Part shown: positions 9,354 through 17,343 of the stretch, one piece after another | Numbering within the stretch: the stretch's first letter is position 1 | How the letters are laid out: each line of letters starts with the position of its first letter | Assembly (NCBI GenBank): GCA_965243385.1 | Contig: CBDEUV010000002.1 | Span: 2,604,001 to 2,668,000 of the forward strand | Length of the DNA: 64,000 nt | Origin: JANSYA01 sp965243385 | GTDB lineage: Bacteria; Spirochaetota; Leptospiria; Leptospirales; Leptonemataceae | Direction: 5' to 3' | Program-made: the position numbers and the translations under genes | Notes under the pieces: model-generated | What the model was told of the DNA's origin: nothing | What the model saw: the letters and a program-made list of their open reading frames with translations, nothing else | Databases searched by the model: none

Positions 9354-10293
9354 GCGCCTTTCGTTCGTCCTGCGCGCGACGCAGGCGTTCCAGCATGACC
9401 TCGATGGTTTTTTCGTACGTATCGATGCCTTCTTCGCTCGCCACGGAAAGAGGCATATTCACGACGACGCCTCCGACTTTTTCGGCGACAGTCTCCGAAT
9501 ACGATTGAGGATTGTACGGAGCGGTCAGAATAATATCGACTTCCTCGATCTGCAGCAGATCCACCATCTCTTTCAGTCGCGAGGCCGAAGGCGGGACACC
9601 TGGAATCTCTTCGATCGAGGTAATCACTTCGAATCCGAAGCGCTTCGCCAGATACTGGAATTCCCGGTGGTAAACCGCAACCCGCATCCCGCGATATGGC
9701 GCGAATTTCCGTTTCTCGCGAATGGTGAGCTGCTTCATGCGCTCATGGAAGCTTTTGTAATTCGCGTCGTAGATCCGGCGTCCGGCTGGATTCACCCGAA
9801 TGAGCGCGTCGCGTATATTGCGGCCGGCGATGGCGGCGTTTAAGGGATCGGTCCAGTAGTGGGGATTGCCCAGCGGGTGAACATCGCCCATGGCGCGCGA
9901 AACCAATCCTTCGGGGCGTCCAAGTACGCGAATGCCCAGACTGGCGTCGACATAGCCGGGACCGCCGCCCAGAATCTTCGCGTTCCGCGATGTCTGCCGG
10001 AGTAGCGGGCTCCAGCCGATTTCCAGCTCGAGCCCCACTTCGACGAACACGTCGGCGCGGTTCACCGCCAGAATAAAGTCCGGACGGGCCGAAGCAAAGT
10101 GCGGGTCCTGTGCACCGGACAACAGAGCCTGCGTCGTGACCCGGTCGCCGCCGATCTGCTTTGCGATATAGGCCAGGTCGGTAGTCGTCGTGACGACCCG
10201 CAGCGGCTCGTCACGCGCGAAACCCGGTGCAGCAGCCAGGGTCGCGGCAAGCGCCAGCGCAATAGCGGTATAGATTGTTTTATGTTGTCTCAT
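9343..10293 (-). CDS. Periplasmic metal-binding protein of the ABC importer (ZnuA/cluster A-I)
   Basis: 316 residues with a signal peptide (about 1-26, ending in GFARDEP). The His ligands expected for a cluster A-I metal receptor are seen in AQDPHF, GNPHYWTDP (preceded by another His in GDVHP) and YHREFQY. The Asp that usually completes the site (LDPLG in ZnuA) aligns with NMPLS, so the fourth ligand is missing or comes from elsewhere. There is no His-rich loop. Zn2+ or Mn2+ is likely. Overlaps the ATPase gene. Confidence 0.88.
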   Translation of the reverse strand: MRQHKTIYTAIALALAATLAAAPGFARDEPLRVVTTTTDLAYIAKQIGGDRVTTQALLSGAQDPHFASARPDFILAVNRADVFVEVGLELEIGWSPLLRQTSRNAKILGGGPGYVDASLGIRVLGRPEGLVSRAMGDVHPLGNPHYWTDPLNAAIAGRNIRDALIRVNPAGRRIYDANYKSFHERMKQLTIREKRKFAPYRGMRVAVYHREFQYLAKRFGFEVITSIEEIPGVPPSASRLKEMVDLLQIEEVDIILTAPYNPQSYSETVAEKVGGVVVNMPLSVASEEGIDTYEKTIEVMLERLRRAQDERKARAN

Positions 10294-10350
10294 ATCTTGC
10301 CCCGTTTTGCTTCCCGGAATGACGTAAACGATGCCACTCCATCTTCGTAA

Positions 10351-11739
10351 TCAATATCTATGCGGCGGATGCATGCCGAGAATAAAATCAGCCTGCAAAT
10401 AGAACTGATAGGTATTCTCGCCCGCTTCCAGAATCGTATCGCGTTCGGCGGTCGCGCGGAAATACGAAAACTCGGACGGATAGTAGGTTATCATAACCGA
10501 ATTCTGTTCAATCCCGTTTTTTGTCTGCCGCCTTCCGTCTTCATCCTCGAAATTCGGATTCGTGAAATAGTCGTAGCGATAGCCCACGCCCCACTGGGGA
10601 TGAAAACGATATTCGCCGAAAATGTAGCCGCCGACCCGCGTATCGATGGGTGCCGCCGGCGGATCGAAACGTCGTTCGTTTTTCTCACGCGTTTCTCGAT
10701 ACCAGATTTCCGAAGACAATTCGAATTGTCGACCGGGCCCCGCGGCCCATCTGAGCAAATAATCGAAACCGTACTGGTGCGTCACGCGATTCGGCTCCTC
10801 CGTCGGATGCCAGCGCAAATAGCTGAACCCGAATTCAGTGCCCCAGTCCGGCGAAATCGGAAAGAACTGCGAAAGATGCGCCGTATACAGCGGATTGTTC
10901 TTTTTGGGGCCCTCAACGTGCGTGTGCCCAAAGGTCTTTCCGTTAAAGACGCCGACAGTTAACTCCTGCCAGAAAGGCCAGGGCATCAAATAGCTGAGTT
11001 CGATGCCTTCGTCCTCCGCGGCCTCTTCATCCAGCAATTCTTCGTGTACGACCGGGGCATTGGTGAATCTCCAGTCGTGACGGTGCACCGAGTTCAAACG
11101 GCCGACGTCAAAAAACATCTGCCCCACCCGCGCCGATAAATTCGGTACGAGAAAGCGCGGAAAATTAAAATATGCCTCGTGGATCTCAAAGAAGAATTCG
11201 CCGCCTTCGTTGTGTCCGGCGATCATCACGACGCCCTGGGCCAGCTGATCGATGTCGGCGAAGAAGCCAATTTCTACTTCGCGGAGACCGAATTCATTGG
11301 CGGTCGTGTCCTGCTCTTCATTATCCCACTCGCCGACCATATCCACGGCCGCGAGAATATCGAGAGTATAAGTGCGCTGATTGCGATCAACGAAATTCAG
11401 CAAATTGCCGGTTGGGACGCCCGAGGGAAAGCTTTCGCCCTGGGAAGAATCGTTTTCCCCGACCCGGCGAACAGGCTCCGGCCCTTCCAGTTCCTCGGCG
11501 AAGAGCTGATCGATCTCAGGATCGCTTTCGCCGACCGGAATTTCAGTCGTTTCTGTTTTGGGCTCGACCGACTCTGCGGGCTCATTCGCAACCGGTGCAC
11601 TTTCCTGATTCGACTCAGGCGCGTCCGGCTCCTGAGCACGGAGGCCGATGCCCGCCAGTACGGTGAGTACCAGAGCCAGCGCGAGGGCGCGCCGCCGGTT
11701 GCCCGGCGACGCGTCGTTTTTCGAAAACCCTGTCATCAT
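10351..11739 (-). CDS. Porin-like outer-membrane beta-barrel of the metal operon
   Basis: 462 residues. A signal peptide (about 16-36, ending LRAQ) is followed by an acidic, Pro/Glu-rich linker (about 37-95) and a long region of alternating aromatic/polar strands typical of a barrel (for example YLRWHPTEEPN, YRYDYFTNPNF). The ATG overlaps the lipoprotein stop in an ATGA junction, and the binding protein follows 57 bp downstream. By context it is probably an outer-membrane entry route for the same metal; no TonB box or plug is visible, so a passive porin is more likely than a TonB-dependent receptor. Confidence 0.75.
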   Translation of the reverse strand: MMTGFSKNDASPGNRRRALALALVLTVLAGIGLRAQEPDAPESNQESAPVANEPAESVEPKTETTEIPVGESDPEIDQLFAEELEGPEPVRRVGENDSSQGESFPSGVPTGNLLNFVDRNQRTYTLDILAAVDMVGEWDNEEQDTTANEFGLREVEIGFFADIDQLAQGVVMIAGHNEGGEFFFEIHEAYFNFPRFLVPNLSARVGQMFFDVGRLNSVHRHDWRFTNAPVVHEELLDEEAAEDEGIELSYLMPWPFWQELTVGVFNGKTFGHTHVEGPKKNNPLYTAHLSQFFPISPDWGTEFGFSYLRWHPTEEPNRVTHQYGFDYLLRWAAGPGRQFELSSEIWYRETREKNERRFDPPAAPIDTRVGGYIFGEYRFHPQWGVGYRYDYFTNPNFEDEDGRRQTKNGIEQNSVMITYYPSEFSYFRATAERDTILEAGENTYQFYLQADFILGMHPPHRY

Positions 11740-12377
11740 TCTGAGTACAGCTTGCTGCCGTTCGGCGTAATGGCAAGAATCTCCGCATTATTCAAAACGA
11801 ATCCCCAGAGCCCGCCGTTTTGACTGGGTCCGTTCGCGTCGTTTTCATAGGTAACCGCGGTTGCGGCCTTCGCGGTACAAACGCCGGTTTGGTCCAGCAG
11901 AACGTGAATGGGCGCTTCGTCTACGTGAATCTCCATACACCAGGTCTGCGTAGTGGTACCGGCGCCGGCAGCGCCCGCACCCGGATCCTGCGGCTTCTTC
12001 GTCTGGGTCGCGGAGATCGCCAGCTCGCCGCCGGTTCCAGTGGTGACGGACCCCTGGGCCGGATTCTGTCCGGTGACCATCGAAAGCGTACCGCTCGCAT
12101 CGAGCAGTCGGAAAGTTACCAGCGCGGAAACGAAGCTGGTCTGAGTTTGCAGAGCAGTCAGCGTTCCGGTTCCGCTTGCACCCGCGGTACTACAGCCCGG
12201 GCCGTTTGCATTAAAAGCGAAGCCGCCAAGGTTACACTGAGCCGCGAGTGCCGCTACCAGCAACGTCGACAGATCGTCGTCATCATCGTCGTCCTGCAGC
12301 GCGCTGCAATGAAACATGGAAGCGGCAAGCACTGCCGCCAGAAACGTCTTAGCAAAAGACTTTTTAGTTTGAAACAT
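11736..12377 (-). CDS. Lipoprotein with poly-Asp linker in the metal operon
   Basis: 213 residues from ATG 12377, preceded by AAGGAGAT at 8 nt. The signal sequence ends at a loose spirochaete-type lipobox (SMFHC). Seven consecutive Asp residues follow the lipidation Cys after four residues. The mature protein is Gly/Ser/Thr/Ala-rich with four further Cys and a His/Asp/Glu patch (MEIHVDEAPIHV) that could bind metal. No family is recognised. It is translationally coupled to the porin gene, so a role at the cell surface in metal capture or in barrel function is inferred. Confidence 0.78.
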   Translation of the reverse strand: MFQTKKSFAKTFLAAVLAASMFHCSALQDDDDDDDLSTLLVAALAAQCNLGGFAFNANGPGCSTAGASGTGTLTALQTQTSFVSALVTFRLLDASGTLSMVTGQNPAQGSVTTGTGGELAISATQTKKPQDPGAGAAGAGTTTQTWCMEIHVDEAPIHVLLDQTGVCTAKAATAVTYENDANGPSQNGGLWGFVLNNAEILAITPNGSKLYSE

Positions 12378-12587
12378 GGGTCTAGTATCTCCTTTGAAAA
12401 TAAATGAGAGCGAAAGAGGGGCGCCGAAACAACTCCGATGATTACGCCGGAAAGCCTGCTTGATACATTCGGAGCGGCTGCTGATGCAAATGCGCACAGC
12501 TTGCCGCACTGGCCGAGAACCAACCGGGGGCGCTTCCGCTGAACCGGAGAGGTATCCGGCTTTCGTGAAGGGAGCGTCGCTTCGACT
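12378..12587 (-). other. 210-nt spacer inside the metal operon
   Basis: No convincing gene. On the minus strand it contains a short stem (CCGGA/TCCGG around a 6-nt loop near 12549-12564) and ends in the strong lipoprotein ribosome site. It could hold a second promoter or a leader element, but I recognise no known riboswitch. Confidence 0.3.
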
Positions 12588-12947
12588 TTAAGAAATGGAA
12601 GGTGGACCGCGGGACAGGTCCGAAAGGGGCCAACGAGAATGGGCGGCGCTTAGTGTGTAATCCCCGCCCTGGTCAATATGCAGGTGGAAGAGCTGCTCAT
12701 CGCTGAAGGCATTGGTCGCCAGTCGCGGCGAAGGCAGATTGCAGAGCGAGCACTCCGCATCGATCGCCGTATCTGCCGCATGCAGCTCGCCGCCGCGCAG
12801 ATGCACGAAGCCCTCAGCAGCATGCGATTCCAACCCGGAATGGGCGTCATGGTCATGCACGAGCGCATGCAGTTGCGGCGCGAAAGATGCGACAAGAATC
12901 CCCGCCGCCCCCAATGCAGCGGCCCATCGTTTTAACATGTTTTGCAT
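12588..12947 (-). CDS. Small exported His/Cys protein resembling DUF2946
   Basis: 119 residues from ATG 12947 (a GTG at 12959 is an alternative and has AGG upstream). One N-terminal hydrophobic segment (about 10-25) precedes a His/Asp cluster (HALVHDHDAH), a CxxC pair (CSLCNL), later His residues (LFHLHID) and a terminal RGPP. DUF2946 proteins share this layout of hydrophobic start, His stretch, CxxC and RxPP end and often sit beside metal-uptake genes. Here it is the first gene of the metal operon, just after the palindrome. Likely a periplasmic metal-handling protein; the exact job is unknown. Confidence 0.65.
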   Translation of the reverse strand: MQNMLKRWAAALGAAGILVASFAPQLHALVHDHDAHSGLESHAAEGFVHLRGGELHAADTAIDAECSLCNLPSPRLATNAFSDEQLFHLHIDQGGDYTLSAAHSRWPLSDLSRGPPSIS

Positions 12948-13016
12948 CGGAAAACGCACGTGGCCTGCCTGACTATTAGCCAGTTGTTACGAAGGCCGTC
13001 CATGGGCAAGCAGAAT

Positions 13017-13048
13017 CCCTCTTAATAAGAATTTTCTTATTAAGAGGG
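13017..13048. promoter_or_regulatory. Near-perfect 32-bp palindrome upstream of the metal operon
   Basis: 15-bp arms (CCCTCTTAATAAGAA and its complement) around a 2-nt centre, about 70 bp upstream of the DUF2946-like gene. The AT-rich core resembles operators of Fur/Zur/MntR-type regulators in symmetry but matches no consensus exactly. On the minus strand TTGCCC lies 17 bp from TTATTA, which would put a promoter inside the palindrome. There is no T-run beyond it, so a terminator of the methyltransferase gene is less likely. Confidence 0.55.
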
Positions 13049-13109
13049 CAAGAGCCTCCCGCGGCCGGGGGCCCAAACTATGCGGAGAATGCGACCGCCG
13101 CCGAATACT

Positions 13110-13976
13110 TCAGGGCAGCCTTCGCGCGACGCCTTCGATGGTGTCGCCGTACGCGAAGGCGTTCGCGTACGCGCGATATAGGGCGGCGGGCAAAGCGCCT
13201 TTCCAACCACGGGCGCGATCGGGATGATACGACGCGGGCCGCACTCGCTCCAGCCGCATTCCGTATTCCGGCAGGACCCGGCGCAGACTGGCCGGCGAGT
13301 AGTCGGCGTGGTGATCGGAAGGATGCGTGGAGCGCCAGCCACCGGGACTGTATTCAAACAGGGGTCCGTTCGTGGAAGGCACAGCGAAGAGAAACGCGCC
13401 GCCCGGCTTGAGCGCTCCGGCGATTTTCTCAAAGACCGAGCGCTGTTCGGCGAAATGCTCGATGACATAAAACGCGGCGACCAGGTCATAGGCGGCGGTT
13501 TCCAGCGTCGTATCCAGAAAGGACGCGGTCTTGATCTCCAGCCCGAGCTGCTCGCGCCCGTACTGCGCCGCGAAACTCGAGACTTCGAGACCTTCACAGC
13601 GAAAACCCGCCGAGCGCGCTTCGTCGAGAAAGAAGCCCGCCGCGCAGCCGATCTCAAGCAGGCGCGGCGCCGTTGCCGGAGTCACTTCGGATTGCGTTCG
13701 GGAATATTTCGCGGAAGGTTTTGTAATGCGATTTGCGGCAACCCCGTCACCGAGCAGCGCCAGACGTTTTCGGGCGAGTTCACGCAGATGCCCTTCGTCC
13801 TCGACGTAGGTGCGGCCGTACTGCGCAGCGTACTCCGCGAGAAAATAATCGCCTTCGTACGTCTTCGCTTCGGCCTTCAGATAGTACACAGTGCCGCTCA
13901 CCGGACACACGCCGTAGTCCGGCCCCAGGCGTTCCGATGGACGTAACTGTGTATTCGCGAAGTGGTGCTCGATCAC
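13110..13976 (-). CDS. Class I SAM-dependent methyltransferase
   Basis: 288 residues. The SAM-binding motif I (LLEIGCAAGFFLDEA), an acidic end of strand 2 (CEGLEVS) and a strand-4 motif with IEHF after DLVAAFYV mark a Methyltransf_11/23-type Rossmann enzyme. The substrate is not evident; similar enzymes modify sugars, lipids or small molecules. The start is GTG with a weak ribosome site. It follows the J-domain gene by 78 bp. Confidence 0.82.
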   Translation of the reverse strand: MIEHHFANTQLRPSERLGPDYGVCPVSGTVYYLKAEAKTYEGDYFLAEYAAQYGRTYVEDEGHLRELARKRLALLGDGVAANRITKPSAKYSRTQSEVTPATAPRLLEIGCAAGFFLDEARSAGFRCEGLEVSSFAAQYGREQLGLEIKTASFLDTTLETAAYDLVAAFYVIEHFAEQRSVFEKIAGALKPGGAFLFAVPSTNGPLFEYSPGGWRSTHPSDHHADYSPASLRRVLPEYGMRLERVRPASYHPDRARGWKGALPAALYRAYANAFAYGDTIEGVARRLP

Positions 13977-14054
13977 GGGTAGTTATCCGTTACAGACGCG
14001 AATGCGCTTTTGTGATAGCTGCTTGCGGACGGCCACGGGTCGGCGACCGCGGCT

Positions 14055-14870
14055 TCAGGCCGGTTGCGCCGCGCGATTCAGTTCCGGCAGCAATTCGCGC
14101 GGGCACAAATAGAATTTCATATCGTGGCGGATCCAGACCCCGTGAGCGCTGCGCGAATTGGCGGCGCGCGACAATTCACCGGAACGATAGCTTTCGATGC
14201 TGCCGAAACGCGCGTCTCGAGGCAGAACGATGCCGACGCGAATCAACGGCGCACGCAATAGAACGATGAAGGCCGCTTCTTCCCAGGGCATGTCTTCGCC
14301 TTCCAGATTGTGCAATGGAAAGATTTCGCCGTCCATCGTGCAATAGGGACCGGGCGCTCCGCGATGCACGCCCGGATCGCGAACGCCGACGATCTTTACG
14401 ATGTGTTTGATCGGCAGGGCGTAGTTGATGCGGCGGCCGTCGATCATTTGAAACGACGATTCGGAGCGACGGCGCGCTTCGGGCGCCGGCTGTCCGGGGG
14501 CGTTTCCAGGATTCGTGCCATTCGGCGCAGCGTGAGGGCCGGAAGCGGCAGGGGCGGCGCGATTCTTGCGCACATCGGCGCGCGCTTGATAAGCCGTTCG
14601 GCGTCGCAGCGGTGCGCTCAAGGGTCCCCGGCGCTCCAGATATTGACGCATGGTGCGCGCCGCGGCGATTACGGCCTGGCTGCGCTCATTTGCCCAATCG
14701 CGTGCCCGCGGATTCACATCGGGATGATACTGCTTGATCAGCCGCTTGTACTGGCGATCCAGATGCGCCAGATCGTTCAATTCTTCCAGTTCCAGAACGC
14801 TCAGCAATCGCTGCAGCTCGCGCCCGTCGATCATCGCGACGCTGGAACCGTATCCGCCGGAAGTAGCCAT
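14055..14870 (-). CDS. J-domain protein with C-terminal CheW-like domain
   Basis: 271 residues from ATG 14870 (a TTG ten codons upstream is possible). The N-terminal half holds a J-domain core: helix II (LAHLDRQYKRLIKQY), the HPD signature in YHPDVNPRA and helix III. A Pro/Ala linker (about 115-150) leads to a C-terminal region with the strand order of a CheW domain: INYALPIKHIVKIV, a short DGEIFPLHNLEG segment where CheW has its RGxxxPVxDL motif, then AAFIVLL and VGIVLPRD. Such a protein could recruit Hsp70 to a chemosensory-like complex. The CheW call is by eye. Confidence 0.7.
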   Translation of the reverse strand: MATSGGYGSSVAMIDGRELQRLLSVLELEELNDLAHLDRQYKRLIKQYHPDVNPRARDWANERSQAVIAAARTMRQYLERRGPLSAPLRRRTAYQARADVRKNRAAPAASGPHAAPNGTNPGNAPGQPAPEARRRSESSFQMIDGRRINYALPIKHIVKIVGVRDPGVHRGAPGPYCTMDGEIFPLHNLEGEDMPWEEAAFIVLLRAPLIRVGIVLPRDARFGSIESYRSGELSRAANSRSAHGVWIRHDMKFYLCPRELLPELNRAAQPA

Positions 14871-14925
14871 GCCTGCTACATTTTCGGTTGGGCGCGCCAA
14901 TCAGCGGGACTTTTTTATGTCGAAA

Positions 14926-16518
14926 TCACGGCAGCCGGCGCAGCAGGCGCGCGGAATCCAGGGGCGGCAGCGCAGGAAAGGCTTCGATTGAAAATTGCGC
15001 CTGACGCTCTTGTAAATAATCGCGGAGCAAGGGCTCCCAATCGTCGTGCTGATCCAGAAGAAAGCAGTCGATCTCATCGTAACGGCGCAGCAAGTACGCG
15101 GAATAACCGCCAGGAATCGTCATGCAATCGCGCAAGCACTGAAAGGGTACGTCGCCGGCATCGAATTGCAGCTTGCCCGGTATAAACTCCAGAACCTCCA
15201 ATTCCGGATAGCGCTTCCGATACAAAAAGTACGGATCGGGGCGCACGCGCAAATAGACCGTGCGGCATTCCCCGACAGCCTGCACGGCGTGGCTTTCGAA
15301 ACGCTCGACCTGCCCCGGGGTATCGGAGACGAGGTGCTCTCGAATCGTGAAAACCAGGGTGCCGATCATCAGCGCGGCGCCGGCGAAAGGCAGCGCCAGG
15401 CGGCTCCAGTCGCGCGCTGATTTCGCCCCCGCCCACAGCGCGGCGGCCGTCCAGAGCAACACCGGCCCCACGTACAGCGGATACCACGCTTCGGAAGACA
15501 GCAGCACCAGCAAAAAGACCACAACGAAACTCAGATAGAGCCGCACGAACAACGCGGTGGTGAATTCACGAAAGCTGCGGCCCAGCTGCACGATTTTGTG
15601 CAGACCCGCCGCGCCCACAACCGCGACCATCAGCGCGGCCAGAATCATCAGAAATCCGCGGCCGCCGTACTGGGCTACGAATACCTTGAATACGCCGCCG
15701 GTATCGCCGCCGAAGAACGAGAGTATGTCCTTTTTGCGAACGAGCTGCGCGATAAACTGAACGCAGAAGATTTCGATATGCTCGATGATATACGGCAGCC
15801 AGAGACTGAAGACGAGCGCCGTTCCCAGCACGCCCCAGGCCAGAGCCCGCCAGCGCGGCAGGGTCCAGATCAAAGCCAGCGGAACCAGAAGTACCGCGAT
15901 CGGATGGCTGAGCGCCGCGGCCCCGGTGCAGAATCCGGCGAAGAGCGGCGCGAGGGCCCGCCTGCGATCCAACCAGGTCGCCGGGAAGGCGTTCGCTGCG
16001 GGCTGATTCGTATGATTCTGATAGTCACGAATCAGAAAATAGAGCGCTCCCAGAAAACAAACGAGCGTCAGCATATCCATGCGGGCCGTATTCGCCGCTC
16101 GCTGAAAGGTCAGATCGCACACGAGCAAGAACGGCAACAAAGCGTGCAAACGCGGATGATTCGGAACGATACGCCGAACCACGGCCGCGAAAATCCACAG
16201 CGCGAGACAGGCGAGCGCGAATGATACTCCGCGCGCGACGACCCGACTCTCGCCGGTAATCGCGTACGGTAACGCCGTAAGCACCATGTAGAGCGGTGAA
16301 TTCCAGAGCGTCGCCCGCTCCATGCCGGGAATCAGGCCGACCAGCACGGAAGTCGAGAATACGCCGCGTTCCGCGAGCGCCGCCGCCGGCGCGGAAAACA
16401 GCGCTTCATCCGGCCAGCCCAGGGGCAGAATCGAGGAATTCAGAGCGGTGAGCGCAAATAGGAGCAGACAGGCGCCCGGAACGAAGACGAAACGCGAACC
16501 GAAACGGAAGCTTTGCAT
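14926..16518 (-). CDS. GT-C family membrane glycosyltransferase (GT39/ArnT-like)
   Basis: 530 residues with about ten membrane segments. The first periplasmic loop has the acidic pair of GT-C enzymes (GWPDEALFS), as in polyprenyl-phosphate-sugar transferases of the PMT/ArnT family (PMT_2). The C-terminal part (about 410-530) is soluble. It would transfer a sugar from a lipid carrier to a protein or envelope glycan in the periplasm; the acceptor is unknown. It lies 5 bp after the STAS gene, suggesting one operon. Confidence 0.82.
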   Translation of the reverse strand: MQSFRFGSRFVFVPGACLLLFALTALNSSILPLGWPDEALFSAPAAALAERGVFSTSVLVGLIPGMERATLWNSPLYMVLTALPYAITGESRVVARGVSFALACLALWIFAAVVRRIVPNHPRLHALLPFLLVCDLTFQRAANTARMDMLTLVCFLGALYFLIRDYQNHTNQPAANAFPATWLDRRRALAPLFAGFCTGAAALSHPIAVLLVPLALIWTLPRWRALAWGVLGTALVFSLWLPYIIEHIEIFCVQFIAQLVRKKDILSFFGGDTGGVFKVFVAQYGGRGFLMILAALMVAVVGAAGLHKIVQLGRSFREFTTALFVRLYLSFVVVFLLVLLSSEAWYPLYVGPVLLWTAAALWAGAKSARDWSRLALPFAGAALMIGTLVFTIREHLVSDTPGQVERFESHAVQAVGECRTVYLRVRPDPYFLYRKRYPELEVLEFIPGKLQFDAGDVPFQCLRDCMTIPGGYSAYLLRRYDEIDCFLLDQHDDWEPLLRDYLQERQAQFSIEAFPALPPLDSARLLRRLP

Positions 16519-16523
16519 GAGAC

Positions 16524-16874
16524 TCAGCCGGCGCTGGCGTCGCCGATCGCGTCAAGCGCATCGCCTTCGCGATCGAAGATGCGAAAGACCTGACTGAGTT
16601 CTACCACTTCCAGCAGTTTTTCAACTGCGGGCGAAACCTGACACAGGACCATCTGCAGCTTGAGGCCTTTGAGCTGGCGAAATATCCCGAGCAGAACGCC
16701 GATTCCGGAAGAAGACAAATAGGAGACCTCTTCCAGATTCACAACCAGCGGTCGGGGCTCTTGCTTGAGCATCTGCCGGAGGATCTTTTCCAGCTCTTCC
16801 GATTTGGAAACATCCAGCCGTCCACCCAGGCGCACGATCCACGCGCCGTTGACAGATTCCCAGGCTACTTGCAT
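16524..16874 (-). CDS. STAS-domain anti-sigma-factor antagonist
   Basis: 116 residues forming a single STAS domain as in SpoIIAA/RsbV. The helix-capping loop with the phosphorylatable Ser is visible (VSYLSSSGIGVLL, Ser at about 54-56). It would bind a partner kinase in its unphosphorylated form. No kinase or phosphatase is adjacent; the nearest candidates are the module at 20.98-23.1 kb. Confidence 0.88.
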   Translation of the reverse strand: MQVAWESVNGAWIVRLGGRLDVSKSEELEKILRQMLKQEPRPLVVNLEEVSYLSSSGIGVLLGIFRQLKGLKLQMVLCQVSPAVEKLLEVVELSQVFRIFDREGDALDAIGDASAG

Positions 16875-16997
16875 AGAGATAATGCTCAGTTAAGGGGGCG
16901 AAAATCCGTCGCAATAACTTTTTTCGTACGGCCGAATAATTCGCGGATCGCGCGCCGATGATCTTGCTCGCGGTGGTTTTGCGAAATTCATCGCGTT

Positions 16998-17270
16998 CTA
17001 ACGCTGTGCCAGCGAATTTTCACTTGTGATTTCGTCGTTTGCGCCCTGGGTTTCGGCGGTATGGAGCCAGGCTTTCTTCCACGCGACCGTATGCGCGAAC
17101 CAGGCTTCCCGTCGCTCTCGATTGTATACGAGTTCTCCAGAAACCATATCGCAAAGACGGGTTAGCTTATGACTGACGATCACGAGCCGCTGCCACATTT
17201 GATGCCGGGAATCCATGCAATAAACAGTATCGACAGCTTTGGTTGGATTTCTGGAGCTGAATTCCGCCAT
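16998..17270 (-). CDS. Small hypothetical protein, Trp- and Arg-rich
   Basis: 90 residues if started at ATG 17270; the frame stays open upstream to 17366 but would then run into the divergent Nif3 gene. It looks helical and amphipathic (HQMWQRLVIVSHKLTRL, REAWFAHTVAWKKAWL). No family recognised and no strong ribosome site, so it may be a real lineage-specific gene or a chance frame. It fills most of the 470-bp gap between the STAS and Nif3 genes. Confidence 0.45.
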   Translation of the reverse strand: MAEFSSRNPTKAVDTVYCMDSRHQMWQRLVIVSHKLTRLCDMVSGELVYNRERREAWFAHTVAWKKAWLHTAETQGANDEITSENSLAQR

Positions 17271-17303
17271 ATCCCGCGATTGGCCGCCGTTGTTCTCGCA
17301 AAT

Positions 17304-17319
17304 CGCTTGCCGGCAAGCG
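17304..17319. promoter_or_regulatory. Perfect 16-bp palindrome CGCTTGCCGGCAAGCG
   Basis: Perfect dyad 24 bp upstream of the Nif3 gene start and 34 bp upstream of the small divergent frame. It could be an operator for either or both, or one copy of a dispersed palindrome. Confidence 0.4.
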
Positions 17320-17343
17320 GGCGATAACGATCCATTTCCGACA

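Noticed and set aside
12270..12292. gtc/atc triplet run resembling a microsatellite
   Set aside because: It is the Asp codon run (GAC/GAT mixed) of the lipoprotein, not a pure repeat likely to slip.
12378..12587. Possible riboswitch upstream of the metal-operon lipoprotein
   Set aside because: No match to cobalamin, NiCo, yybP-ykoY or other patterns I know; only one short stem is visible.
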